A stretch of 64,000 bases of DNA from CALAGB01 sp963789565. GTDB lineage: Bacteria > Chloroflexota > Chloroflexia > Thermomicrobiales > Thermomicrobiaceae. Shown piece by piece: positions 9,125 through 19,131 of the stretch. Position 1 is the first letter of the stretch. Every line of letters begins with the position of its first letter. A program made the translations under genes and the position numbers. The notes beneath the pieces are model-generated. The model was not told the origin of the DNA, searched no databases, and saw only the letters and a program-made list of their open reading frames with translations. Where the stretch lies: positions 1,674,001 through 1,738,000 of the forward strand of contig CAWBKX010000002.1 in assembly GCA_963789565.1 (NCBI GenBank), written 5' to 3'.

Positions 9125-12100
9125 GGGCACGATCGACTTCGAAATCGGCGCGGCCGATGTCTTCGGCACTCTGGCGGTGAGTGGCAGTGGAACCAGCATG
9201 ACGCTGGGCGGCACTGCCGATCCGCTCCTTGAAGGCGGGTTCACGCCCAATACCGGCGCAGAGTTCAATGTTGTTACCGGAGCGTATACGGGCACCTTCG
9301 CTTCGATCCAGAACAACTTCTCGGGCGACTACACGCATACCGCGTTCGCGGGACTGGTCGTCGGTCCAGCACCACAAGAGTCGACGGCGACGACCGTCAC
9401 AAGCTCGACGAACCCGTCGGGAGTCAGCCAATCAGTCACCTTCACTGCCACGGTCAGCCCGTCCGACGGCGGCGGTACGGTCGCCTTCTTCGCCGACGGC
9501 TCAAATACGGCGATCAGCGGCTGCGCGAGCCAGACACTTACCCTGGTCACCGGCAGCACATATACGGCGACCTGCGACACGTCGACGCTTTCGGTCGCGA
9601 ATCACCCCATTTCGGCAACGTATTCTGGAGATACCGTCTTCAAGACGAGCAGCGGCGCACTCTCGGGCGGGCAAAACGTCAGCCAAACGAACTCAACCAC
9701 CGTCGTCACGAGCGGGACGAACCCGAGCACCTTCGGTCAGTCGGTCACCTTCACCGCGACCGTCGATCCAACTGATGGCGGCGGCACCGTCGGATTCTTC
9801 GCGAACGGCTCGAATACGGCGATCACGGGGTGCGCCAGCCAGTCCTTAGCCCTCGTTAGTGGTAGCACCTATCAAGCGACGTGCATCACCTCGTCGCTCC
9901 CGGGCGGCAACGACAGCATCTCCGCCACGTATTCCGGTGACACCGGCTTCGCGACCAGCAACGGCACGTTGAGCGGCGGTCAGACTGTCAACGCGGCCGA
10001 TACGACGACCAGCGTTGGCAGTTCAGTCAGCCCCTCGACCTTCGGCCAGTCGGTCACCTTTACCGCCACGGTCGATCCCAGCGACGGTGGCGGCACCGTT
10101 GGGTTCTTCGCTGATGGGTCGAATACCGCGATCTCAGGATGCTCCGCAAACGCGCTGAGTTTGGTCAGCGGAAGCACTTACCACGCGACATGCACCACAT
10201 CGGGACTGTCGGTCGGCGACCATGCCATCAGCGCCACCTACTCTGGCGATAGCAATTTTACGGGCAGTACCGGATCGCTGAGCAGCAACCAGATCGTCAA
10301 CGCGGCGGGAACGACCACGACCGTCACGAGTTCGATCAACCCGTCGACACCCGGACAAGCGGTGACCTTCACCGCGACGATCAGCCCGAACGACGGTGGC
10401 GGCACCGTTGGCTTCTTCGCCGATGGATCGAATACGGCGATCTCCGGCTGTGAGAGTCAAACGCTAACCCTGGTCAGCGGCAACACCTATCAGGCCACCT
10501 GCACCAACTCGTCACTGGCTAGCGGCAACCATCCGATCAGCGCGACGTATTCGGGTGATACCGACTATGTCACCAGCACTGGCTCGCTCTCCAACGGCCA
10601 GAACGTGAACCAGACGAATACAACCACCACCGTCAGCAGCTCGCTCAATCCCGCACCCTTCGGAACCGACGTGACGTTCACCGCTACGGTGAGCCCGACG
10701 GACGGTGGCGGCTCGGTCGCATTCTTCAGCGCCGCCGCCGCTGGCTTCTCCACCGACGCCTCGACCGCCGCGATCTTTGATTGTGCGAATCAACCGCTGA
10801 CCCTGGTGACTGGGAGTACGTATCAGGCGACTTGTACCGTAGCGGGTCTGGCGGTGGGGAATATTTCGATTGGGGCGACGTACTCCGGTGATGCGGGCTT
10901 CGCGACCAGCAGTGGCAGCCTGAGTGGCGGCCAAACGGTCAATTCGACCGCACTGGTCGATACCACCACCACGATCGCCTTCGGTACCATCACACCGTTC
11001 AGTCCAACGATCCCGCTAGTAGCCACGGTCAAACCCACGTCGGGTACCGGAGTACCGACGGGCACGGTCACGTTCTACGACCACGCGGGTAACACGCTGG
11101 GGTCAGCGACGTTGCAGGTCGTCGGCGGAATAGACGAAGCGCAGATCACCTTCTCCGCCACCACTCCGTGTGACTTCCTCCTATGTTCGGCTCAGGCCAG
11201 CTACAGCGGCGATGCTGGCTTTACCGCCAGCACCTCATCCCGACTGTTCCAGGACTACAACCGGTATTCGGGCGGGCAGGAGGCGAAAGCGGTGACTGGG
11301 ATTGGCGGAGTTCTCCAACCGAATCCGGCGCTCGTCTCACAACCGGTAACCTACAACGTCACCCTCGTCAAACCGGCTTCCGGTGGTTCGGCGATTCCCC
11401 CCGGAGTGACGCTAACGATCATTGAATCGTTCACTGGTCCGTCGACAATCTTGGGAACGGTGACTCTGGTCCGGAATCCGAGCGGACGCAGCGCGACCGG
11501 GTCATTCACGACAACCTTCTCGACCGCTGGTTATCGCTACCTCAGCGCCATGTTCGTCGGTACCTGGGCACTAGCGGGAAGTGATCACACGGAACCTGTA
11601 CAAGTGAACACCGGGACTCCGACGCACTTCACCGCGTCCGCTTCGCCGACATCGACGACGTTCGGCCACGCGGTCACGCTGCGCGCCAACGGTCTGCCCT
11701 CCTCGGCGACTGGAACGATTTCGTTCACTTCAGGAAACGTCACACTCTGCACCGCAACCGTCAGACGGAACTCGGCGGATCAGTGCTCGACGTCCTCGAG
11801 GCTGGCGCCTGGGACCTACAACGTCACGGCGACCTATTCGGGTGACCGCACCTTTCAGGGATCAACGGCGACGACGAGCTTTGTCATCAACAAGGTTTCG
11901 ACGCAGCTCAGCGTCAACGTCAGCCCCAACAGGGTCCGCTCGGGGCAGACTTTTAATGTCACCATCAACGGGATTCCTCCTCGCGCGACTGGCAGCGTCG
12001 TCATCAAACAAGGCAACACCACGATTTGCACGGTCTCAGTGAATGGGGGGAAATGTTCGATTGTCCACAGCGGCACCGCTACGTTGACCCTTACGGCAAC

Positions 12101-12161
12101 GTACTCCGGCGACTCGAACTATCTCGGTTCGACCGCGACGTTCCGGATTACCGTCACGTGA
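8823..12161 (+). CDS. Secreted Ig-like repeat protein, C-terminal part
   Basis: Continuation of the preceding secreted protein in the next frame; meaningful sequence starts at about 8853 (LQQSGLQSGTLTSTDSF). After the end of the beta-helix part come about six bacterial Ig-like domains (Big_3 type) of 95-100 residues, each with 'SVTFTATVSPxDGGGTVxFFADG' and ending 'ATYSGDxxFxxSxGxLSGGQ', from about residue 180 to 720. More divergent Ig domains follow to the C-terminus (ISFTSGNVTLC, ATYSGDSNYLGSTA). Paired cysteines recur in each unit (SGCA...ATC), likely disulfides. No sortase motif or S-layer domain is visible. A role in adhesion or surface structure is inferred. Confidence 0.8.
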   Translation: MTSPADRRSILQQSGLQSGTLTSTDSFTNAGTIASADSGVLNIPSADTVTNTGTLVVPAGASLSVAGNLDNASSGTIDLQATTSQAGQLRFNGSNATLTNEGTIDFEIGAADVFGTLAVSGSGTSMTLGGTADPLLEGGFTPNTGAEFNVVTGAYTGTFASIQNNFSGDYTHTAFAGLVVGPAPQESTATTVTSSTNPSGVSQSVTFTATVSPSDGGGTVAFFADGSNTAISGCASQTLTLVTGSTYTATCDTSTLSVANHPISATYSGDTVFKTSSGALSGGQNVSQTNSTTVVTSGTNPSTFGQSVTFTATVDPTDGGGTVGFFANGSNTAITGCASQSLALVSGSTYQATCITSSLPGGNDSISATYSGDTGFATSNGTLSGGQTVNAADTTTSVGSSVSPSTFGQSVTFTATVDPSDGGGTVGFFADGSNTAISGCSANALSLVSGSTYHATCTTSGLSVGDHAISATYSGDSNFTGSTGSLSSNQIVNAAGTTTTVTSSINPSTPGQAVTFTATISPNDGGGTVGFFADGSNTAISGCESQTLTLVSGNTYQATCTNSSLASGNHPISATYSGDTDYVTSTGSLSNGQNVNQTNTTTTVSSSLNPAPFGTDVTFTATVSPTDGGGSVAFFSAAAAGFSTDASTAAIFDCANQPLTLVTGSTYQATCTVAGLAVGNISIGATYSGDAGFATSSGSLSGGQTVNSTALVDTTTTIAFGTITPFSPTIPLVATVKPTSGTGVPTGTVTFYDHAGNTLGSATLQVVGGIDEAQITFSATTPCDFLLCSAQASYSGDAGFTASTSSRLFQDYNRYSGGQEAKAVTGIGGVLQPNPALVSQPVTYNVTLVKPASGGSAIPPGVTLTIIESFTGPSTILGTVTLVRNPSGRSATGSFTTTFSTAGYRYLSAMFVGTWALAGSDHTEPVQVNTGTPTHFTASASPTSTTFGHAVTLRANGLPSSATGTISFTSGNVTLCTATVRRNSADQCSTSSRLAPGTYNVTATYSGDRTFQGSTATTSFVINKVSTQLSVNVSPNRVRSGQTFNVTINGIPPRATGSVVIKQGNTTICTVSVNGGKCSIVHSGTATLTLTATYSGDSNYLGSTATFRITVT

Positions 12162-12523
12162 CGCGGGAATTTGAATAGCGAACGGGTTATCAATCTTCAC
12201 CACGAGGCAGGTTGCTCGCGATCTGTTCTGAAGGGAGCGTCGGAGGCGCCCCAGTGATCCGCCAACGAATCCTGAGTGCCTGATCGCCCCAATTGCCTTG
12301 GAGGAACCAGTGCCGCCACACGCGGCGCACGGCCGCAGTGTCTAATGTCGTGTTGTGTGAGTGCGTCGCGATCGTGCTTTAGGAGTTGCGCCTACGTCGC
12401 TCAAGTCCGCAGAAATTCGCGCGCTAGCCACGGTGAATGTCACAATCTGTCCGATGATTGTCGGCTCGGGATGGGATGTCAATTGGCCAGCGGGAAGAAA
12501 TTCGATCCGACCGCGCATCAGTT
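12162..12523. other. Intergenic region, nothing recognised
   Basis: About 360 bp between convergent genes. Short frames only, no clear hairpin, no repeats seen. Confidence 0.4.
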
Positions 12524-13588
12524 TCAGTCTGGAGCGCTGTTCATTACTCGAGCGACCAGTGCGGCACGAGTCGACACTCCAAGCCGTTCATAGATATGCG
12601 CCAAGTGCGCTTCAACAGTGCGCCGCTGGATGCCGAGCACCCCGCCGATCTCGCCAGATGTCTTCCCTTGAATGACAAGCCGAACGACCTCCTCCTCTCG
12701 TGGCGTCAGCCCAAGGGAGGTCAACATACCATCGACCGGCGCGTGCCTGTGCTCTTCAAACAGGAGGAGATTCGACTCCCCTAGCGGTCCGGCGAGGTAG
12801 CGCACGGAGAGCCACCCCTCTCTTCCGTGCACGCTGAGAGGTCGTGGAATCAGTCCATAATCTGTGCTCAGGCTCGGGCGAACCTGCACCAGAACCCAAT
12901 CGTACAGCGATTCAGGCAACTGATTCCCATGTCGGTGGTCATCGCGCCAGTATTCGCGTAGCAATCGGTCAGCGCCGGGTGTCATCTGGGCTATTCGCCC
13001 ATTATTGGCGATCCAGACCGCGTATAGGTTTGATGTGTGCGGCTCTTCCACAAATCGGGCATGGGCGGCCGCGTTGCGATGACTCTCCATCAAGTAGGGT
13101 CGAATAGCGTTGAGCATGCCGCGATCCCACTCGGTGAAGGTTCGTCGGTCCCGGTTAATCGTCAATCCAATGACGCGGTCGGATCCGTCCGGTAGATGGA
13201 TCACCATCTGATCCTCAGTATCGCGCTGCCGGTAAAAGTCCGCGTAGAGCTCCAGACGGCGAAAAGCTCTCGAATCGATGTGGTCGGATATCTTGCGTGC
13301 TGTGCCGTCGAAAGTCGCTGTGGGGGGCACGATCAGGGGATGCTGTGAGGCATACCGGACCAAGGCGTCAATCATGCCTGGAGACGGTGCGCTGTCGGGC
13401 GGATACATCGCACCGTAAGATCGGCTGTTTGCAAGATCCATGACCGTGTAGGAGTACGAAATCCCGCCAATGAGTTGTCTGACGACCTCCATGGCAGTCC
13501 ACTCAAACACGTCAATCGTGTGCGCCTCGCGCAGCAACTTTCTTGCAGCGAGCAGGGACTCGAGATCAGATCGCCGGAGACGAACCAT
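12524..13588 (-). CDS. LuxR-family transcriptional regulator
   Basis: 354 aa. The last 65 residues are a LuxR/GerE helix-turn-helix: LGLTPREEEVVRLVIQGKTS then RRTVEAHLAHIYERLGVSTR. The first 250 residues have no receiver Asp pattern and look like a GAF/PAS-type sensor region. The regulator is an orphan: no kinase adjoins, and the upstream 370 bp carry no obvious gene. Ligand and targets are unknown. Confidence 0.85.
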   Translation of the reverse strand: MVRLRRSDLESLLAARKLLREAHTIDVFEWTAMEVVRQLIGGISYSYTVMDLANSRSYGAMYPPDSAPSPGMIDALVRYASQHPLIVPPTATFDGTARKISDHIDSRAFRRLELYADFYRQRDTEDQMVIHLPDGSDRVIGLTINRDRRTFTEWDRGMLNAIRPYLMESHRNAAAHARFVEEPHTSNLYAVWIANNGRIAQMTPGADRLLREYWRDDHRHGNQLPESLYDWVLVQVRPSLSTDYGLIPRPLSVHGREGWLSVRYLAGPLGESNLLLFEEHRHAPVDGMLTSLGLTPREEEVVRLVIQGKTSGEIGGVLGIQRRTVEAHLAHIYERLGVSTRAALVARVMNSAPD

Positions 13589-13961
13589 GACTGGTCTCTT
13601 TTCGGCTGCAACAGACTCACACGCATTGACGTAAAAAGGTATACCGCAAACGTTGCCCGGTACGCTCGTGTCTCAACGCAGGGTTTCGAGTCTTGGGCAA
13701 TGCATGGCACTCTAAGAGTGGGATATGCGTGTCCGAGATGCGACTGTTGTTCCCCCACGCGCCGATCGCAACAATATGATGCCCGGTTGATTTGGCGGTA
13801 TGTAACAACGCTCTGTAATTCTACGCACCGCGTTTCCGTCGAATCTGGGCATGATGCCGAACTGATTCGTCACAGACCGTGATGGGAGCCGGACCCCTCG
13901 CACAGAGCGACGTGGTTTATCTGAGTTTCGGCGCAGGATGGCAAATCCCTTTGGGGGTTAC
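13589..13961. other. Intergenic region, nothing recognised
   Basis: About 370 bp upstream of the LuxR regulator and downstream of the hydrolase gene. No supported gene or structured element. Confidence 0.4.
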
Positions 13962-14792
13962 TCACGAGACGAGCCCAAGCCTCTTCAAGAACTCGACCAG
14001 CAACGCATTGAACGCTTCGGGGTTGTCGGCTGGGGAGCCGTGACCTGCATCCGGCACCACTTCAATCTCGGCCGAAGGCACGGCATCCGCCACCGCCATG
14101 GTCAGATCCCGGTATTCCGGCTGTGTGTTGGCGCCATGGAGGATGAGGACGGGCAAATCGAGCGCAGCCATTGGACCGGGTCCCGGATTGAAGGCCTCGA
14201 CCGCGGTGAACCATGCGGGCGTGGAGAGGACATTCTTGCGCCACTCCGCAAGCCGCCGCCGACCGACCTTCTGCCGCCAATCGGCACCGACGCGTGGCGT
14301 GAGGAAGATGTCGAGCGCCTCATCTATCCGTCCCGCCTCAAGCAGTGGTCGCGCTTGCTCCGCGGCCGAACTGAGCCGGTCTCCGCCACGATCGCGCAAC
14401 AACTGCGGGACGGATGGCTCGGCCAGCACCAGGGCGATCACCCGCTCCGGCCGCAGCAATGCCAGTGCGAGTCCCACCGTGGCGCCCAACGAGTTGCCGA
14501 CGACTACCGCTCGGTCGATCCCTTCGGCATCGAGCACCGAGACCGCGTCGAGTGCGGCCCGCTCGATGCTGGGTTCATCTCCGACAGGTGAGCTATCGCC
14601 GTGTCCGCGGATGGACGGGGCGATCCAGTTGAATTGAGGCAGGCGTAGCATCTGGTGGATCCAATTGGACGTGCCAACCAGCACACCGTGGAGCGCCAGG
14701 ATCGGCAGTCCGGACGGATGGTCGGAGCGCACCTCGTAGGCAATGTGCGCTCCATCATCGACTTCGATCACGCGTTGCTCGGTGACGGCCAT
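13962..14792 (-). CDS. Alpha/beta-fold hydrolase
   Basis: 276 aa. Classic alpha/beta hydrolase order: oxyanion-loop LALHGVLVG (about residue 35), RGHGDSSPVGD, the nucleophile elbow GNSLGA (Ser near residue 98), an acidic residue after strand 6 (LPVLILHGAN), and the catalytic His in DAGHGSPADNPEAF. Esterase, lipase or C-C hydrolase activity cannot be told apart. Neighbours on the same strand are spaced too far for a clear operon. Confidence 0.85.
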   Translation of the reverse strand: MAVTEQRVIEVDDGAHIAYEVRSDHPSGLPILALHGVLVGTSNWIHQMLRLPQFNWIAPSIRGHGDSSPVGDEPSIERAALDAVSVLDAEGIDRAVVVGNSLGATVGLALALLRPERVIALVLAEPSVPQLLRDRGGDRLSSAAEQARPLLEAGRIDEALDIFLTPRVGADWRQKVGRRRLAEWRKNVLSTPAWFTAVEAFNPGPGPMAALDLPVLILHGANTQPEYRDLTMAVADAVPSAEIEVVPDAGHGSPADNPEAFNALLVEFLKRLGLVS

Positions 14793-14917
14793 CCTGCCCC
14801 TATCCTGACATTCTCGCGGCTCACACGCCCCAGTCGGCCATTCTACGCCGGGGAATCGGAGGGGTGAAGTGGCAGACTGCGACTGCGCACCGTGGGCATT
14901 GGAAGATGGTGATGGAG

Positions 14918-15583
14918 TCAGACGAGGCGACGCGTCCAGAAACAGTAGTCAACGGCATGGGAGAGTCCAGCGTCAGCCGCGGCGTTGATGGAATCAGCCT
15001 CGATGACGGGGATCACGGCGCCCACCGCGTCGGATGATGCGGTCGCTCTGAGCCGGCGGAGTCCGGCGACGTTGACCTGCTCCAACCAGAGGCCGTCATA
15101 GAGAAATGTTCTCACCTGCACGACGTGCATGCCGTGATCGGGTGTCGCAAATCCGAGCCCAGTGCCGACCCAGAGCTGACTGGCCGCCTCGTCCGCATCG
15201 AAGTCGTTGGCGGCGAAGACGCGCTCGCTGGCGACGTTGTCGACGCGGATCAGGCCCCGTGCGACGCGCGCTCCGGCATCACGGCCTGACGCGAGACTGG
15301 CATGAACCAGCGCTCGTCCGAGCCCGTGACCCTGGGCTCGCGGGCTGACGGCCAACAGGTCGACCTCCCAGCGCGGCTCGCCGCTCGCCGTCTCCGTCAG
15401 AAAGCCGTCGACGAAGCCAACGACCTCGCCATCCAACTCGGCAATCTGCGTCGAGCGGTTTCCCTCGACGATTAACCGTGAGATGTGCTCCGCGTCAAGG
15501 GCTTCATCCGGCCAGACCTCCAGCGCCACGCGCGCAATACTGGTCGCATCCTCGGGCAACGCAGCACGAATTCCTACGTTCAT
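14918..15583 (-). CDS. GNAT-family N-acetyltransferase
   Basis: 221 aa. N-terminal GNAT domain: IRAALPEDATSIARVALEVW, core strand EVDLLAVSPRAQGHGLGRAL containing the acetyl-CoA-binding R/Q-x-x-G-x-G/A loop, then ASERVFAANDFDADE. The C-terminal 70 residues are less typical and may bind substrate. It lies 18 bp beyond the end of cydC, same strand, so could be read through from the cyd operon. Acceptor unknown. Confidence 0.8.
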   Translation of the reverse strand: MNVGIRAALPEDATSIARVALEVWPDEALDAEHISRLIVEGNRSTQIAELDGEVVGFVDGFLTETASGEPRWEVDLLAVSPRAQGHGLGRALVHASLASGRDAGARVARGLIRVDNVASERVFAANDFDADEAASQLWVGTGLGFATPDHGMHVVQVRTFLYDGLWLEQVNVAGLRRLRATASSDAVGAVIPVIEADSINAAADAGLSHAVDYCFWTRRLV

Positions 15584-15601
15584 TCAGCAACGTCATCCGC
15601 G

Positions 15602-17338
15602 TCATGCAACGGCGAACACCTCATCCTGCACGTCGAGCATGCGCCGATAAAGGCCGTTTGCGTGAATGAGATCAGGGCGCGTTCCGCGTTCGACGACGCA
15701 TCCGACATCCAGCACCAGAATCTCATCCATAGCTTCCATGTGTACTAGGCGGTGCGTGATCAACAGGATCGACCTATCCTGGAACAGCTCGAATATCGAA
15801 TCCAACACCTCTCGCTCGGTGACGGGGTCGAGGTTGGCTGTCGGCTCATCCAGGATCAGGACGGGTGAGTCCTTGAGGAGGGCGCGGGCAATGGCCAATC
15901 GCTGACGTTCGCCCCCCGAGAAGCGCATCCCTTCCTCGCCGAGCCAGGTATCGAGCTTTTTCGGAAGACGCTCGACCAGTTCGTCGAGGCGCGCCAGGCG
16001 CAGAACTTCAAAGAGCTCGTCGTCGGTCGCGTCCGGCTTGGCCAGGCGTAAATTTCCGCGCAGGGTCGTATTGAAAAGACGCGTCTCCTGACCAACCACA
16101 CTGATCTCTCGTCGCAGGTCCACTTGCGTTAGCTCACGCAGATCGACTCCGCCCAGGCGAATCACCCCCGAGCACGGATCCCAGAAACGGACAGCCAGAT
16201 TGGCGATGGTGCTCTTGCCGGCGCCGCTCGGCCCCACCACGGCGAGGCGTGCGCCAGTGTTCAGCCGGAAGCTCACCTTTTGCAGCGCGAGGGGCTCGGA
16301 CGGTCCGTAACCGAACGAGACGTCGTCAAACTCCAACAGCGTCGACGATGAGCGCGCAACAGGCGACACCGGGTCACGCACGGCGGGACTGCGCTCAACG
16401 ATCTCGAAGATGCGCTCGCCCGCGGTGGTGGTCCGTTCCAGGAACTGGAAGGAGCGCCCCAGCGGGCGAATCGCCTCGAAGCTGCCGAGCATGATGAGTG
16501 CGAGGGTCGCCAGATAGACGCCCTGAATGCGGGCGTCCTGCACCATTGGGATCGCCAGGAGCAAGATTGTCCAGACAGCCAGATTGGTCCCCAGATCGCT
16601 CATGGCCTGCTCGAAGCCCGTGATGCGCGCCATGCGGCGCTGCAGTCGGGACAGCTCGGCACTCAGCTCGGCGACGCGCCGCCGATGATCCGACTCGCGT
16701 CCCAGCGCCAGCAAATCCTGCATCCCATGCACTCCATCGACCAGGAGTGCTTGTAACTCGGCGCGCAGTGCCGGTTCACGTCGACCGGCGCGGCGACCCA
16801 GAGATCGGGCCGTGAGCGGCACACCCACGCCGACCAGCGCCATGAAGGCCAACGCCACGATAGCCAGCAGGTCGCTGAAGACGTGGAAGACCGCCACAGT
16901 CATCAGCGCGCTGACAAACGCGACCAGCGTCGGTCCGGCGATCTGCTGGAACAGGTTCTGAAGCTCATCCACGTCCCGCATCATGCGCGCGAGCAGATCT
17001 CCGCTGCGGTATCCGCTTAGCTCGGCTGGAGCCAGCGGCTCGAGACGCTTGAACAGATAGACACGCAGCGAGCCGATCAGCCGGAAGGTGACGTTGTGCG
17101 ACGTCAGGCGTTCGGCATAGCGCACAAAGGCGCGCGAGATGCCGCAGATGCGTACCAGGTATATGGCGCCGGTCAGCTCGATCAGGAGGGGGTGTTTGGC
17201 TGCGGCCGAAATCAAATAGGCTGCGACCGCCAGCAGGCCGGTGTTGGTCGCTACGGTAAGCATGCCGAGGAAGACGGCCCCGGCAATGCGCCAGCGATAC
17301 GGCACGAGCAGCCTCAGCAGCCGCGTCACGGTCTTCAT
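15602..17338 (-). CDS. cydC: Thiol reductant ABC exporter subunit CydC
   Basis: 578 aa half-transporter: six-helix ABC membrane domain in residues 1-320, then an ATPase with Walker A GPSGAGKST, signature FSGGERQRLAIARALL, Walker B SPVLILDEPTANLD and the switch His in LLITHRL. CydC pairs with CydD to move glutathione/cysteine outward, needed for cytochrome bd assembly. Its ATG overlaps the cydD stop by 4 bp (ATGA), so the two are translationally coupled. CydC rather than CydD is assigned from the gene order (A, B, D, C). Confidence 0.9.
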   Translation of the reverse strand: MKTVTRLLRLLVPYRWRIAGAVFLGMLTVATNTGLLAVAAYLISAAAKHPLLIELTGAIYLVRICGISRAFVRYAERLTSHNVTFRLIGSLRVYLFKRLEPLAPAELSGYRSGDLLARMMRDVDELQNLFQQIAGPTLVAFVSALMTVAVFHVFSDLLAIVALAFMALVGVGVPLTARSLGRRAGRREPALRAELQALLVDGVHGMQDLLALGRESDHRRRVAELSAELSRLQRRMARITGFEQAMSDLGTNLAVWTILLLAIPMVQDARIQGVYLATLALIMLGSFEAIRPLGRSFQFLERTTTAGERIFEIVERSPAVRDPVSPVARSSSTLLEFDDVSFGYGPSEPLALQKVSFRLNTGARLAVVGPSGAGKSTIANLAVRFWDPCSGVIRLGGVDLRELTQVDLRREISVVGQETRLFNTTLRGNLRLAKPDATDDELFEVLRLARLDELVERLPKKLDTWLGEEGMRFSGGERQRLAIARALLKDSPVLILDEPTANLDPVTEREVLDSIFELFQDRSILLITHRLVHMEAMDEILVLDVGCVVERGTRPDLIHANGLYRRMLDVQDEVFAVA

Positions 17339-19068
17339 ACGGCCGTCACCGGGGTCTGGGCACCGAAGAGGCGCGCATACGGTCCACCCGTTGCCAAGAG
17401 CTCCGCGTGCGTTCCGACCTCCACCAGTCGTCCGCGCTCGAGAACCGCAATCTGGTCAGCGGAGAAAACCGACTTGAGCCGGTGCGCCACGATCAACACC
17501 GTGCGTCCCCGCGCCAGACGTTCCAGCGACTGGCGGATCAATTCTTCGCTCTCCGGGTCGAGGCTGGAGGTCGGTTCGTCCAGCAGCACGATCGGAGCGT
17601 CCTTGAGAAATGCGCGCGCCAATGCAATGCGTTGCGCCTGTCCCTGGCTGAGTCGACTGCCCCGCTCGCCCAAAGCCGTGTCGTAACCCTCTGGCAGTTG
17701 CCGAATGAACAGGTCCGCGCCAGCCATTTCAGCCGCCTGTCGCACCTCATCGAGCGACGATTCCGGTCGCGCCATGCGGATATTCTCCAGCACGCTGCCA
17801 TAGAAGAGGTACGGGTGCTGGGAGACGAGCGAAACCTGACGACGCCATTCGTCTGGAGCGAGGTCGCTGATCTGCGCGCCGCCACACAGGATCGCTCCCT
17901 CGCCTGGTTCTATGAAGCGCATGAGCAGATTGACGAGCGTGCTCTTGCCCGAACCGCTGGCACCCACCAACGCCGTGCGCGAACCGGCAGGCAAGGTCAG
18001 GCTAACGCCATCCAACGCGGGCTCCAGAGAATCAGGATACGTGAAACTGACGTCGCGCAGCGTGAGCGTGTGACCCGTCAACTGATGCTCTGTCGTTGAC
18101 GGAGATACCGTCGTCGCGACCGTTGTATCCAGGATCTCGAAGATGCGCTCGGCTGCCGCCTTACCCTCCATGGTCGCGTGGCGGTCAGTCCCGAGATCGC
18201 GCAGTGGCCGGTAGAACTCGGGCGTCAACAGCAGCACCAGGAAGGCTGGCTGGAACTGAATGTGCCCATCGACCAGCCGAACGCCCAGCGAGACCGCCAC
18301 CAAGGCGATGGCCGCCGTGGTCATGAATTCGAGCACGAGGCCTGAGAGGAAGGCGTAGCGCAGCACCTTCATGGTGCGCGCGCGGAAATCTTCGCTCACG
18401 CGCTCGACGCGCTGCGCCTCGGCGACGCCTCGACCGAGTAACTTGAGCGTCGGCAATCCCTGCAGGACGTCCAGGAAGTACGCACTCATGCGGGTGAGCG
18501 CCAGCCACTGTCGCTGGATGTGCCCCTCCGCGTAGGTGCCGACCACGATCATGAGGATCGGGATGATCGGTGCAGTGAACAGGAGGATGAGGGCGCTGGT
18601 CAGATCGAGCGGGAAGACGTAGACCAGAATCAGCAGTGGCGTGATCAGACTCAGTGCCACCTGAGGCAAATATCGGGCGAAATAGGGGTCGAGTCGCTCG
18701 ATCCCTTCGGTGGCCGTGCCGACGATCTCGCCGGTCCGCTCCGCCCGCGTGTAGCTCGGCCCAAGCTGGGCGAGCTTGGCCAACAGTCGCTCACGCAGAT
18801 CGGACTTGACGCGAATGGCCCCCTCTTCGGCGGTCAGCGCGCGCAACCACAGAAGCGCGGCACGCACCAGGATGGCACCCAGCAACAGTGCCACCAGGGT
18901 CTCGACTCGCGACAACGGCTCGTGCTCCAAAAAGACCCGCTCGATCACGCGCGCCAGTAGCGCCATCTGCGCGATCGTTACCAGGGTACCCAGCGTGCCC
19001 AGAGACACCGTCAGGATCAGGAAGCGGCGAAACGGCCGGACCTCCTGGGTGAGTCGTCTATCCATCAA
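17335..19068 (-). CDS. cydD: Thiol reductant ABC exporter subunit CydD
   Basis: 577 aa. N-terminal membrane domain (AEEGAIRVKSDLRERLLAKL and, at the elbow, ERTGEIVGTATEGIERLDPY, typical of CydD), then ATPase with Walker A GASGSGKST, signature LSQGQAQRIALARAFL, Walker B IVLLDEPTSSLD and VAHRL. It forms a heterodimer with CydC at the cytoplasmic membrane. It starts 64 bp after cydB on the same strand and belongs to the cydABDC operon. Confidence 0.9.
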   Translation of the reverse strand: MMDRRLTQEVRPFRRFLILTVSLGTLGTLVTIAQMALLARVIERVFLEHEPLSRVETLVALLLGAILVRAALLWLRALTAEEGAIRVKSDLRERLLAKLAQLGPSYTRAERTGEIVGTATEGIERLDPYFARYLPQVALSLITPLLILVYVFPLDLTSALILLFTAPIIPILMIVVGTYAEGHIQRQWLALTRMSAYFLDVLQGLPTLKLLGRGVAEAQRVERVSEDFRARTMKVLRYAFLSGLVLEFMTTAAIALVAVSLGVRLVDGHIQFQPAFLVLLLTPEFYRPLRDLGTDRHATMEGKAAAERIFEILDTTVATTVSPSTTEHQLTGHTLTLRDVSFTYPDSLEPALDGVSLTLPAGSRTALVGASGSGKSTLVNLLMRFIEPGEGAILCGGAQISDLAPDEWRRQVSLVSQHPYLFYGSVLENIRMARPESSLDEVRQAAEMAGADLFIRQLPEGYDTALGERGSRLSQGQAQRIALARAFLKDAPIVLLDEPTSSLDPESEELIRQSLERLARGRTVLIVAHRLKSVFSADQIAVLERGRLVEVGTHAELLATGGPYARLFGAQTPVTAV

Positions 19069-19131
19069 CCGCCATCGCGAAGAGCACGTTCGCCAGCAAT
19101 GAGCCGTTCAGATCACATGCGAGCGAGGGCC